Origin: Streptomyces sp. RKAG290
Lineage (GTDB): Bacteria; Actinomycetota; Actinomycetes; Streptomycetales; Streptomycetaceae
Direction of reading: 5' to 3'
Length of the DNA stretch: 64,000 nucleotides
Assembly: GCF_023701695.1 (NCBI RefSeq)
Contig: NZ_JAJOZC010000001.1
Span: 4,401,894 to 4,465,893, forward strand
Both the position numbers and the translations under genes were made by a program. The notes under the pieces were generated by a model. That model ran no database searches. It was given only the letters and a program-made list of their open reading frames with translations, and had not been told where the DNA came from. Below, in pieces: positions 44,557 to 53,121 of this stretch (within the stretch, counting starts at the first letter, position 1; each line of letters starts with the position of its first letter).

Positions 44557-45861
44557 TCAGTTGCTGGAGACCGTGACCTTCTCGTCGTTGTTGAGCTGCT
44601 CGACCAGCTGCTTGACCTTGGTCTTGTCCCAGACCAGGTTGCCGCCCGTGGAGCCGGAGATCGGCATGTTCATCGACTTGCCGTCGCCGCCCGTGACGCC
44701 CTTCATGGCGAAGAACATGTTGCCCAGGTCCCAGAGGGACATGTCCTTGTCGACGACGAGGGTGTCCAGGCCCGCGCCCATCGTCGGGTACAGCTTGAAC
44801 GGGTTGAGGATCGTGGACGGCGTCGCCGTCTGGTTCGCCAGCGCCGCGAGGAACTTCTGCTGGTTCTTCGTACGGTCCAGGTCGCTGGCCGCGAAGGCGT
44901 ACCGGGTGCGGACGAAGGCGAGGGACTGCTCGCCGTTCAGCGTCTGCTTGCCCGCCTGGAAGTCGGCGCCGGAGTTCTTGTCCTTGAACGCCTTCGGGAT
45001 GTCGAGCTCGACCCCGCCGATCGCGTCCACGATCTGGGCGAAGCCGCCGAAGCCGATCTCGACGTAGTGGTCGATGTGCAGGCCGGTGTTGAACTCGACG
45101 GTACGGACGAGGAGTTCGGGGCCGTCCTCGGCGTACGCGGCGTTCAGCTTCGTCGTGCGGCCCGTGCCGGGGAACTTCTTGCCGGACTCGGAGCCGACGA
45201 ACGACGGGATCTCGACGTTCGAGTCGCGCGGCAGCGAGACCAGTGTCGGGCCGTTGGAGCCGTCGTGCAGGATCATCATCGAGTCGGTCCGCTTGCCCTC
45301 GGCGGAGCCGGTGTGCAGCTTCTTCTTGTCCTCGGCCGTCATGCCCTCGCGGCTGTCGGAGCCCACGATCAGGTAGTTCGTGCCGTCGCCGCCGTCGGGC
45401 CGCTCGATGACCTTGGACAGGTCGACGTCGCGCTTCAGCTTGGAGTCGGCCCAGAAGTACGTACCGACGGAGACGGCGAGCACCACGACCACCAGGGCCA
45501 GCGCGCCGATCTTGATCCGGCGGCGCCAGTCCGGCGCCGCCGACGGGCGGCCCTGGACGTATCCGCCGTCACCGGGTCCACCGCCGTGCGGTCCGCCGCG
45601 GCCGCCGTTGCCGCCGCCGTAGACCTGGCCCGTGTTGTAACCGCTGTCGTACTCTGCGTCGTCGTAGCCGCCGGACTGCTGCGGCACCTGCGGCGGCCTC
45701 GACGGCGCGGGGCGCCGCTGCGGCGGGGCGGGCTGCTGCGGGACGGGGCGCTGGACGTGCGGCATCCGGCGGGCGCTCTCGGGCCGGTCGCTTGCGCTGC
45801 CCTGCCCGTAGCGGTTGCCGCTGCGGTTGTCGTCGCTCCAGCCCTCGGGCCTATCGTTCAT
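44557..45861 (-). CDS. LytR-CpsA-Psr (LCP) family protein
   Basis: LCP proteins transfer polyprenyl-linked glycopolymers (teichoic acids, arabinogalactan-like chains) to peptidoglycan outside the membrane. This 434-aa member has a Pro/Gly/Arg-rich cytoplasmic N-terminus (about 1-112), a transmembrane helix (IKIGALALVVVVLAVSVGTY) and the LCP domain: YLIVGSDSREG, TLVSLPRDSNVEIPS, TKLNAAYAEDGPELLVRTVE, HYVEIGFGGFAQIVDAIGGV and LAFVRTRYAFAASDLDR. The Asp/Arg residues that bind pyrophosphate are present. It lacks the LytR_C domain found in three paralogues nearby. First of five LCP genes in 10 kb. Confidence 0.94.
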   Translation of the reverse strand: MNDRPEGWSDDNRSGNRYGQGSASDRPESARRMPHVQRPVPQQPAPPQRRPAPSRPPQVPQQSGGYDDAEYDSGYNTGQVYGGGNGGRGGPHGGGPGDGGYVQGRPSAAPDWRRRIKIGALALVVVVLAVSVGTYFWADSKLKRDVDLSKVIERPDGGDGTNYLIVGSDSREGMTAEDKKKLHTGSAEGKRTDSMMILHDGSNGPTLVSLPRDSNVEIPSFVGSESGKKFPGTGRTTKLNAAYAEDGPELLVRTVEFNTGLHIDHYVEIGFGGFAQIVDAIGGVELDIPKAFKDKNSGADFQAGKQTLNGEQSLAFVRTRYAFAASDLDRTKNQQKFLAALANQTATPSTILNPFKLYPTMGAGLDTLVVDKDMSLWDLGNMFFAMKGVTGGDGKSMNMPISGSTGGNLVWDKTKVKQLVEQLNNDEKVTVSSN

Positions 45862-45980
45862 ACGATCCAGTGTGCAGGCCCGGCCCACTGCTATTACAGG
45901 GTGTGAGGGAAATCGGACCAGGGCTGTTGCGAAGCTGATGCATTGCGACGTGCCCGAAGCCCCCGCATAGGGTGGAGGGC

Positions 45981-46529
45981 ATGACAGATCAGGCGCCGCG
46001 CCCGGAGGGCGACATTCCGGGCAAGCCGACCGCGGCCTCCCGGACCACCCTCAGCCACATCATGACCGGCAGCGACACGAATCTGCTGGGTACGGTGCAC
46101 GGCGGCGTGATCATGAAGCTGGTCGACGACGCGGCGGGCGCGGTGGCCGGCCGGCACTCCGGCGGCCCCGCGGTGACCGCCTCGATGGACGAGATGGTCT
46201 TCCTGGAGCCGGTCCGCGTGGGTGACCTTGTTCACGTGCGGGCCCAGGTGAACTGGACCGGCCGCTCCTCGATGGAGGTCGGCGTCCGCGTCATGGCGGA
46301 GCGGTGGAACGAGTCCACCCCGGCCCAGCAGGTCGGCAGCGCCTACCTGGTGTTCGCGGCGGTCGACGCGGACGGCAAGCCGCGCGCCGTACCGCCGGTC
46401 GTCCCGGAGACCGAGCGCGACAAGCGGCGCTACCAGGAGGCGCAGATCCGCCGCACGCACCGGCTGGCCCGGCGGCGCGCGATCAGGGAACTGCGCGAGA
46501 AGCGTGTGGCCGACGGCATCGAGGACTGA
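45981..46529 (+). CDS. Acyl-CoA thioesterase (hotdog fold)
   Basis: The 182-aa product resembles YciA/BFIT-type thioesterases: SHIMTGSDTNLLGTVHGGVI, MKLVDDAAGAVAGRHSGGPA and the catalytic-region Asp in VDDAAG. A charged C-terminal helix follows (RRYQEAQIRRTHRLARRRAI). It hydrolyses acyl-CoA to fatty acid and CoA. ATG 45981 has GGTGGAGGGC directly upstream, and TAGGGT (45968-45973) could make it leaderless. It is divergent from the LCP gene. Confidence 0.9.
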   Translation: MTDQAPRPEGDIPGKPTAASRTTLSHIMTGSDTNLLGTVHGGVIMKLVDDAAGAVAGRHSGGPAVTASMDEMVFLEPVRVGDLVHVRAQVNWTGRSSMEVGVRVMAERWNESTPAQQVGSAYLVFAAVDADGKPRAVPPVVPETERDKRRYQEAQIRRTHRLARRRAIRELREKRVADGIED

Positions 46530-46571
46530 CCCGCGCCCCGTCCCGTAGGGGCCGACGGCGTCGAGGGCTGA

Positions 46572-46600
46572 GGGCCGGGAGCCGTCGCGGCTCCCGGCCC
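46572..46600. terminator. Bidirectional terminator
   Basis: GGGCCGGGAGCC (46572-46583), loop GTCGC, and GGCTCCCGGCCC (46589-46600) form a 12-bp perfect stem between the convergent thioesterase and LCP genes. Confidence 0.85.
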
Positions 46601-46605
46601 GTCAC

Positions 46606-48078
46606 TCACGGGCAGACCACCTCGTCGCCCGTGACCGCACCGAACCTGCCCCGGTCGGGCTCCTCGGCCCGGACCCGCGCCACCTTGCTGTAGTCCGCGC
46701 CGGCGATCACCTTCATCGTGGGCCCCTGCCCCTTCACCGCCCGCAGCTCCACCCCCGGCAACGCCGCCGCCAGCGTCTTCGCGGACCGGTCCCAGCGCGG
46801 GTCGTACATGATCAGGGTGTGCTTGAGAGCGCGCTGCCCGTCGGTGAGCGGGGCCCGGGTGGTGTCGAAACCGGTGGCGTGCAGCGCGGTGTCGACCGTG
46901 CCGCCGAGCCCGTCCTTCGGAGTCCCGTTGTAGACCTGGACCCGGATCCGCTGCGGCGCGACGTCCACCGTCCTCGCCGGCGCCTGCTTGGGCTTCTGCA
47001 CCGTGAGCGGCTTGTCGTCGCGCAGCGCCTGGAACAGCTGCGCCGACTTCTTCGGATCCCACTTCACCGTCGAGCCGATGCCCTTCACCTGGTAGGCGAC
47101 GTCACCCATCGGCACCGAGGTGAATTCGGACGAGGCGGCGGTGAACCCCCGCATCGCCTGGCCGATGTCGAGCATCTGCTGCGTACCGAACCCCTTGTCC
47201 GCCCGTACCGACTTCAGCATCGTCGAGGCGACCTCGCGGAACTTCACCGGGTTCAGCAGCACCCCGCTGCTGGTCGCCTGCTTGATCAGCGAGGCCAGGA
47301 ACTTCTGCTGGCGCTGCATCCGGCCCAGATCGGCGGCGCCGTCGACGTGCCGGGAGCGTACGTACTGGAGCGCCTGGCCGCCGTCCAGCGTGTGGGTGCC
47401 GGCCGCGAGGTCGAGACCGGTGTACGAGTCCTTCATCGGCCGGGCGGTGCAGATCCGCACCCCGCCCAGGGTGTCCACGGTCGTCATGAAGCTGGTGAAG
47501 TCGACCTCCAGATAGTGGTCGACCTTGACGCCCGTCATGTGCTCGACGGTCCGCACGGTCAGACCTGGCCCGCCCTCGGCGTAGGCGGCGTTCAGCTTCA
47601 CCGGATGGGCGGCGTGCTCCTTGCCCGAGGTCTGGTCCCGGTGCGCGGGGATCTCCGCGAAGCTGTCGCGCGGCAGGCTGACGACGCTGGCACGCTCCTT
47701 GTCCGCGGACAGGTGCACCAGCATGACCGTGTCGGTGCAGTGGCAGGGCGCACCGCCCAGCCGGTACTTCTGCTTCTCGTCCTCGGTGATCTTGTCGCGG
47801 CCGTCGGTGCCGACCAGCAGCAGATTCATGCCGTTGCCCGCCCGGGGCCGGTTCTTCATGTCCTTGAACGGGTCGATCCGGTCGATCCCGGTCTCCAGGT
47901 TGGTCACGACGGCGTGGCCGATGCCACCGGCACCGAGGACCAGGACGGACAGCCCGGTCGCCACCCGCATGCCCCAGCGGGGTCTCTCGTCCTGCTTTCT
48001 GGGCCGCCTGCGCTGCGGGGGAGCGGCACGGGGCCGCGGTGGACGGGGGAGCGGTGCGGCGTGGGCACGGGGGGACAC
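46606..48078 (-). CDS. LCP family protein with LytR_C domain
   Basis: The 490-aa product has a Pro/Arg-rich N-terminus, a transmembrane helix (GMRVATGLSVLVLGAGGIGH), an LCP domain (LLLVGTDGRDK, SVVSLPRDSFAEIP, KLNAAYAEGGPGLTVRTVEH, YLEVDFTSFMTTVDTLGGVR, QALQYVRSRHVDGAADLGRM) and a C-terminal LytR_C domain (IRVQVYNGTPKDGLGG). It ends with a lone Cys (VVCP). The start is uncertain: GTG 48078 gives a typical N-terminus, while ATG 48129 would add 17 residues; neither has a well-spaced Shine-Dalgarno. Confidence 0.92.
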   Translation of the reverse strand: MSPRAHAAPLPRPPRPRAAPPQRRRPRKQDERPRWGMRVATGLSVLVLGAGGIGHAVVTNLETGIDRIDPFKDMKNRPRAGNGMNLLLVGTDGRDKITEDEKQKYRLGGAPCHCTDTVMLVHLSADKERASVVSLPRDSFAEIPAHRDQTSGKEHAAHPVKLNAAYAEGGPGLTVRTVEHMTGVKVDHYLEVDFTSFMTTVDTLGGVRICTARPMKDSYTGLDLAAGTHTLDGGQALQYVRSRHVDGAADLGRMQRQQKFLASLIKQATSSGVLLNPVKFREVASTMLKSVRADKGFGTQQMLDIGQAMRGFTAASSEFTSVPMGDVAYQVKGIGSTVKWDPKKSAQLFQALRDDKPLTVQKPKQAPARTVDVAPQRIRVQVYNGTPKDGLGGTVDTALHATGFDTTRAPLTDGQRALKHTLIMYDPRWDRSAKTLAAALPGVELRAVKGQGPTMKVIAGADYSKVARVRAEEPDRGRFGAVTGDEVVCP

Positions 48079-48249
48079 CTCCGCGGTGCAAGGGGGATCT
48101 GTCGCACGGTAGGCCCATACGATCTGCATCCCGGTCAGCAACCCGGCGGCGCGCGCCGCAGTCCCCCATTCGCGGTAACGTGGCGGCCGAATAACGCCGC
48201 CTGGTGGGGTGCGAACCCCCGGCGCCCCCGAGGACCCACCGAGGACCAC

Positions 48250-49281
48250 ATGTCTGCCGCGCAGCACCCCGCCGTCTCCGTGATCATGCCGGTGCTCAAT
48301 GAGGAGCGCCATCTCAGGAACTCCGTCCGGCACATCCTGGAGCAGGAGTACGCCGGAGAGATGGAAGTGGTGATCGCGCTCGGCCCTTCCACGGACCGTA
48401 CGGACGAGATCGCCGCCGAGCTGGTCGCCGAGGACCCCCGGGTCCACACCGTGCCCAACCCCACCGGCCGCACGCCCGCCGCGCTCAACGCCGCGATCAA
48501 GGCCTCCCGCCACCCCATAGTGGTGCGCGTCGACGGCCACGGCATGCTCTCGCCGAACTACATCGCGACCGCCGTCCGGCTCCTGGAGGAGACGGGCGCG
48601 CAGAACGTCGGCGGCATCATGCACGCCGAGGGCGAGAACGCCTGGGAGGACGCAGTCGCCGCGGCCATGACGTCGAAGATCGGCGTCGGCAACGCCGCCT
48701 TCCACACGGGCGGCCAGGCGGGACCTGCCGAGACCGTGTACCTGGGTGTCTTCCGCCGGGAGGCCCTGGAGAAGGCGGACGGGTACAACATCGAGTTCAT
48801 CCGCGCCCAGGACTGGGAGCTGAACTTCCGCATCCGTGAGGCCGGCGGCCTGATCTGGTTCTCGCCCGAGCTGCGGGTGCAGTACCGCCCGCGCCCCTCC
48901 GTCCGGGCGCTCGCCAAGCAGTACAAGGACTACGGCCGCTGGCGCCACGTCGTCGCGCGCTACCACTCCGGCTCGATCAACCTGCGCTACCTGGCACCGC
49001 CGACCGCCGTCGTCGCGATCGCGGCGGGCATCGTGGTGGGCGCGGCGGTCACCCCGTGGGCGCTGGTCGTCCCGGCCGGGTACGCGGCGGCCATCGTCGC
49101 CGGGTCGCTCCCGGCGGGCAAGGGCCTGTCGCTGAAGGCACGGGCGCAGATCCCGGTGGCGCTGGCGACCATGCACATGTCGTGGGGGTACGGCTTCCTG
49201 ACCAGCCCGCGCTCGCTGGCGAAGAAGGTCATCGCCAGCCGCCGCCCGGCGGTCCGCGAGCCGGACGCACCGGTGGCCTGA
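48250..49281 (+). CDS. Family 2 glycosyltransferase, membrane-associated
   Basis: The 343-aa product has a GT-A domain: VSVIMPVLNEERHLRNSVRH, VVIALGPSTDRTDEIA, a metal-site region VVRVDGHGMLSPNYI in place of DxD, and FIRAQDWELNFRIREAGG as the acceptor-side motif. C-terminal hydrophobic segments (TAVVAIAAGIVVGAAVTPWA, VVPAGYAAAIVAGSLPAG) anchor it in the membrane. ATG 48250 follows ACCGAGGACCAC. It lies among LCP genes and probably builds a glycan on a lipid carrier. Sugar and acceptor are unknown. Confidence 0.9.
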   Translation: MSAAQHPAVSVIMPVLNEERHLRNSVRHILEQEYAGEMEVVIALGPSTDRTDEIAAELVAEDPRVHTVPNPTGRTPAALNAAIKASRHPIVVRVDGHGMLSPNYIATAVRLLEETGAQNVGGIMHAEGENAWEDAVAAAMTSKIGVGNAAFHTGGQAGPAETVYLGVFRREALEKADGYNIEFIRAQDWELNFRIREAGGLIWFSPELRVQYRPRPSVRALAKQYKDYGRWRHVVARYHSGSINLRYLAPPTAVVAIAAGIVVGAAVTPWALVVPAGYAAAIVAGSLPAGKGLSLKARAQIPVALATMHMSWGYGFLTSPRSLAKKVIASRRPAVREPDAPVA

Positions 49282-49300
49282 GCGGGGCGGCACAGTACGT

Positions 49301-49344
49301 ACATGAGAGGGGGCGCCCGGTGAACCGGGCGCCCCCTCTCATGT
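49301..49344. terminator. 20-bp stem bidirectional terminator
   Basis: ACATGAGAGGGGGCGCCCGG (49301-49320), loop TGAA, and its perfect complement (49325-49344) sit between the convergent glycosyltransferase and LCP genes. Confidence 0.9.
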
Positions 49345-49358
49345 GTTCCGCGGGTCCG

Positions 49359-51068
49359 CTACATCTGTCGGTACGGCCAGTACACGTCCATGCAGTCGTC
49401 CGTCTTGCCACCGTTGACCGACTCGGTGCCCTCCAGCGGGTCGCTGTCGTCGGCCACGGCCTTCGGGAACGTGGCGCCCGTCCGCCAGTCCGAGCCGACC
49501 GTGAGCGTCAGCCCGGCCCCGTCCGGCGTCTCCTTCACGGCACTGGTCGGCAGCGACAGCGCCTTGGCGACCGACAGCGCGTCGGACTTGCCCTGGGCGC
49601 CGGCACTGCGCGGATACGCCACCTCGGTCGTCAGCGCCGAGCCGGGATCGGCCGACGTGTCCGCCTCGGTGAAGCCCTTGGCCTTCAGCAGGTCCCGGAC
49701 GGTGCCGGCCCGGCCCTGGGCCGGTGCCTGGCCGTCGGCGGAGGTGCCGTTGACGACGGTCACCCCGAGCGAGGCGGGAGCACCGGCCTTCGGGCCGGCC
49801 GCCGCCTTCTTCGCCGCCTTGGCGCGGTCCTTCGGGTCGAGCGACTGGTCGTCGCGCAGCAGCGCCCAGAGCTTGTCGGCGGCACCGGGCTTCGGCAGGA
49901 CGTGGGCGTCGGGGTCCTCCGGGTCTTCGATCCGCGGCATCGTCAGCATGTTCATCTTGTCCAGCGGCACGTTCTTCAACTGCATGCCGAGGTCGAACAG
50001 CTTCTTCACCGTGCCGATCTCCTCGGAGACCTGGAGCGACTTGGTCCCGGTCTCGGCCAGGTTCATCAGGCGTCCGGTGTCCGTGAAGGCGTTCTGGTTC
50101 TTCAGCTCACGCATGACGGAGTTCAGATACATGTGCTGGGCCTTGGACCGGCCGATGTCGCTCTCGAAGGCATGCCGGGTGCGCAGCCACTTCAGGGCGT
50201 CCTCGCCCTTGATCTTGTGCCGGCCCGCCGTCAGCCTCAGGTGGGAACCACCGGGCACGCCGGGCTTGGACACGTCGTTGACGTTCTGCTTCACACACAC
50301 CCAGGCGCCGCCCACGGCGTCCGCCATGTCCACCACACCTGCGAAGTCGACCATCATCCAGTGGTCGATGTAGACACCGGTGAGCTTCTCCCAGGTGTCC
50401 AGCGTGCAGCCGGGGCCGCCGCGCAGCGTCTCGTTGATGATGCCGTTGCTGGCGGGGTACTTCTTGTGGGTCTCGGGGTTCTCACAGGCCGGGATGTCCA
50501 CCCGGGTGTCCCGCGGGATGCTGACGACCGAGGCGTTCTTCCGGTCGGCCGACACGTGGAGCAGCATCTGCACGTCGGCAAGTGGGGTGCCGCCGACGCT
50601 TTCCTTCGACCCGCCGAGCCTGAGGTTCTCCTTGCTGTTGCGGCTGTCGGAGCCGATCAGCAGGAGGTTCAGCGGGGTCTGGCCCGCGGCGTTCGGCGCG
50701 GTCTTCTTCGCCGCACTGTTGCCCGCGCTCCGCTCACCCTTGCGGAGGTTGCCGTTCAGGTGCTGGTACCAGAGATAACCGGCCGAGCCGGTGGCGAGTA
50801 TCAGGAACGCGACGGAGAAGGCTATCCAGCGCAGCACGCGCCGCTTCTTCCGCTTCCCGGCGCGGTGGGGCCGGCCGCGCCGGCCGCCGTGGCCCGCACC
50901 GTGGCCCGCGCCGCGGCGGCCGCTGTCCGCGTCGCCCGCTTCCGCGTCCCCGCCCGGTGCGGCGGCGTCGCTCTTCCCGTCCTGGTAGAGACCGTCGTCC
51001 CAGCCGTGCTGACCGGCATGCCGGACGCGTGGCCGCGTCCCCTCCCCAGGCGTGCTGCTCCGTCCCAC
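49359..51068 (-). CDS. LCP family protein with LytR_C domain
   Basis: The 569-aa product has an Asp/Gly/Arg-rich cytoplasmic region, a transmembrane helix (WIAFSVAFLILATGSAGYLW), an LCP domain (LNLLLIGSDSRNSK, SVVSIPRDTRVDIPACEN, IINETLRGGPGCTLDTWEKL, WMMVDFAGVVDMADAVGGAW, LKWLRTRHAFESDIGRSKAQ) and a LytR_C domain (LGVTVVNGTSADGQAPAQGR). It ends DDCMDVYWPYRQM. I chose GTG 51068 because AGGGGGGTCCTG precedes it. It shares ancestry with the next two LCP genes, all on the same strand. Confidence 0.92.
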   Translation of the reverse strand: MGRSSTPGEGTRPRVRHAGQHGWDDGLYQDGKSDAAAPGGDAEAGDADSGRRGAGHGAGHGGRRGRPHRAGKRKKRRVLRWIAFSVAFLILATGSAGYLWYQHLNGNLRKGERSAGNSAAKKTAPNAAGQTPLNLLLIGSDSRNSKENLRLGGSKESVGGTPLADVQMLLHVSADRKNASVVSIPRDTRVDIPACENPETHKKYPASNGIINETLRGGPGCTLDTWEKLTGVYIDHWMMVDFAGVVDMADAVGGAWVCVKQNVNDVSKPGVPGGSHLRLTAGRHKIKGEDALKWLRTRHAFESDIGRSKAQHMYLNSVMRELKNQNAFTDTGRLMNLAETGTKSLQVSEEIGTVKKLFDLGMQLKNVPLDKMNMLTMPRIEDPEDPDAHVLPKPGAADKLWALLRDDQSLDPKDRAKAAKKAAAGPKAGAPASLGVTVVNGTSADGQAPAQGRAGTVRDLLKAKGFTEADTSADPGSALTTEVAYPRSAGAQGKSDALSVAKALSLPTSAVKETPDGAGLTLTVGSDWRTGATFPKAVADDSDPLEGTESVNGGKTDDCMDVYWPYRQM

Positions 51069-51117
51069 CAGGACCCCCCTGCTGCTCAGACTCGCGGTAT
51101 GGCGCAGTGACCCGGTG

Positions 51118-52899
51118 TCACTTGGCGCACTCTGCCTTGTCGGCGCTGGCCTTCGGAATGTCGATCTTCGCCGGACCGGTGATGGGGGTGCCCGCACCCT
51201 TGAAGTCCGCCCCCAGCGTCAGCTTCATCGCCTGCAGCCCCTCGGCGTCGGTGGTCCCCTTCTTCAGGGCCGAGCCGGGCAGGCCCATCATCGCGGCGAG
51301 CGCCCGTGCCTGGTCCGCCTGGTTGGGCGCGTACTCAAGCGTCGTCTTGGCGAGCTTCGCCGGGGCGTTGGCCTTGTTCGTGGACTTGAGGACGCCCTCT
51401 TCGTTCTGCAGCCAGGTGACGGTCTGCTGAGCCGCGCCGGCGATCCCGCCGCCGTTGTAGACATCCACGCGCACGTCGGCGGCGGCCGCCTTGGTGCCCT
51501 TCAGCAGCGCGTCCTGCTTGCTCTTGGCGGCCTTCTTCTGCGCGGCCACCTCGGTCAGCGAGGTGTCGTCCTGCATCATCGAGAACAACTGAGGCGCCTT
51601 GTTCGGGTCGACGACCACCGTGATCGGCTTGGGCTCGGCCGGGTTGTCTATCACCGGAACGGTGACGAACGAGATGTTCTTCGTGTCGATCTTCTTCAGT
51701 TCCTTGGCGAGCGAGGTCAGCTTCGGCACCGAGTTGATGGCGGAGTCGACCGTCAGCGCCTTGGTCGCCGCGTCCGCCAGTTTGAACAGTTTCGTCGGAC
51801 TGGTCAGCGTGTCCTCCGACTTCATCTGCCGGATCATCGAGCCGATGAACTGCTGCTGCACCTTGATCCGGTCCAGGTCGCTCTGATTGCCGAAGCTGTG
51901 CCGGGTCCGTACGAACGCCAGCGCGTCCTCGCCCTGGATCTTGCTCTCGCCCGCCGGGAGGTCGAGGTGCGAATCGGGGTCCTTGACCGGGTGCGCGAGG
52001 CAGACCTTGACGCCGCCGACCGCCGTGGACAGCTGCTTGACCGCGTTGAAGTCGACCATCATGAAGTGGTCGACCTTCAGGCCGGTGAGCGCCTTGACCG
52101 TGTCCATCGTGCAGCCCGGGTCGCGGTCGTTCTGGCCGAGGCTGGTGTTGAACCGGACGTTCTCGGTGCCCTGGATGGTCTTTTCCGAGCCGTCCGGCTG
52201 CTTGGACTTGCACTCCGGGATGTCGGTGACGAGGTCACGCGGGATGCTCAGCGCCGTGGCGTTGGTGCGGTCCTCGGAGACGTGGAACAGGATGTTCGTA
52301 TCGGCGTGGCCGACACTGCCCTTGTCGCCGTAGCCCTCGTTGCCCTTACCGGTCCGCTTGTCCGTGCCGATGACCAATATGTTCAGCGGCGCGTTCGCCG
52401 TGGCGACGTCCTTGTTACCGCGGTCGCCGATGTCCACGGAGTTCAGGTTGCCGTTGAAGTGCTGGTACAGCAGGTACCCGCCGACCGAGGTGCCCACGAG
52501 CAGGAAGGCCGTCACGCCGCCCGTCCAGAGCAGCGCCTTCTTGCGGCGCGCCTTGGGAGCCTTGCGCTTGCGGCGGCCGGCACCGTTCTCGGCCGGGCCG
52601 GAACCCGAGCCGGAACGTTCCTGGCCGCGCGGGCCGGACGCCGAACGGCGGCCCCCCTGCCGCGGCACCTCGCGACCGCGGCGCGAACCCTCGCCCGCCG
52701 CCGCGCCACGCCCTCCGCCGCCGTCCTCAGGGCCTGCGCCTCTGCGCCTTGATCCGCGCGGAGCCGAGGTGTCCGCGCTGCCGCGCGAATCCTCTCCGGA
52801 TTGGTTCAGTCGCAGTTCGTAGTCGCCGGTGTCCGGGTTGAGAACCCACTGGTCTGCGGGGTCGATTCCGTCCGCCCGCCCACGGCTTTGTGCATCCAC
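51118..52899 (-). CDS. LCP family protein with LytR_C domain
   Basis: The 593-aa product starts VDAQSRGRADGIDPADQWVL; this acidic cytoplasmic start is typical of the Streptomyces subgroup. A basic low-complexity stretch, TM helix (LLWTGGVTAFLLVGTSVGGY), LCP domain (LNILVIGTDKRTGKGNEGYG, ALSIPRDLVTDIPECKS, HFMMVDFNAVKQLSTAVGGV, LAFVRTRHSFGNQSDLDRIK) and LytR_C domain (RVDVYNGGGIAGAAQQTV) follow. GTG 52899 has GGAGGACTC 12 bases upstream. It ends KAECAK. The 49-base gap to the next gene suggests an operon with it. Confidence 0.93.
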   Translation of the reverse strand: MDAQSRGRADGIDPADQWVLNPDTGDYELRLNQSGEDSRGSADTSAPRGSRRRGAGPEDGGGGRGAAAGEGSRRGREVPRQGGRRSASGPRGQERSGSGSGPAENGAGRRKRKAPKARRKKALLWTGGVTAFLLVGTSVGGYLLYQHFNGNLNSVDIGDRGNKDVATANAPLNILVIGTDKRTGKGNEGYGDKGSVGHADTNILFHVSEDRTNATALSIPRDLVTDIPECKSKQPDGSEKTIQGTENVRFNTSLGQNDRDPGCTMDTVKALTGLKVDHFMMVDFNAVKQLSTAVGGVKVCLAHPVKDPDSHLDLPAGESKIQGEDALAFVRTRHSFGNQSDLDRIKVQQQFIGSMIRQMKSEDTLTSPTKLFKLADAATKALTVDSAINSVPKLTSLAKELKKIDTKNISFVTVPVIDNPAEPKPITVVVDPNKAPQLFSMMQDDTSLTEVAAQKKAAKSKQDALLKGTKAAAADVRVDVYNGGGIAGAAQQTVTWLQNEEGVLKSTNKANAPAKLAKTTLEYAPNQADQARALAAMMGLPGSALKKGTTDAEGLQAMKLTLGADFKGAGTPITGPAKIDIPKASADKAECAK

Positions 52900-53121
52900 G
52901 GTTGCCTGAGTCCTCCGTCGGTGCCACGCGAGGCGCCTCCCCCGAAAGGCGCTCAATCTTTCAGTCCGTAAGTGCTCGGCCCGAGGGCCGGACGCACCGG
53001 ATCGCGTCACACTATCCGTCCGGTTCGGCGTCGAGCGACGGGCGTGACACATTCCACGACCCTTACAACCGGGCATTCTTCCCATTGCACGCCGAACGCT
53101 GATGTCCGCTTGGTCATTGCT

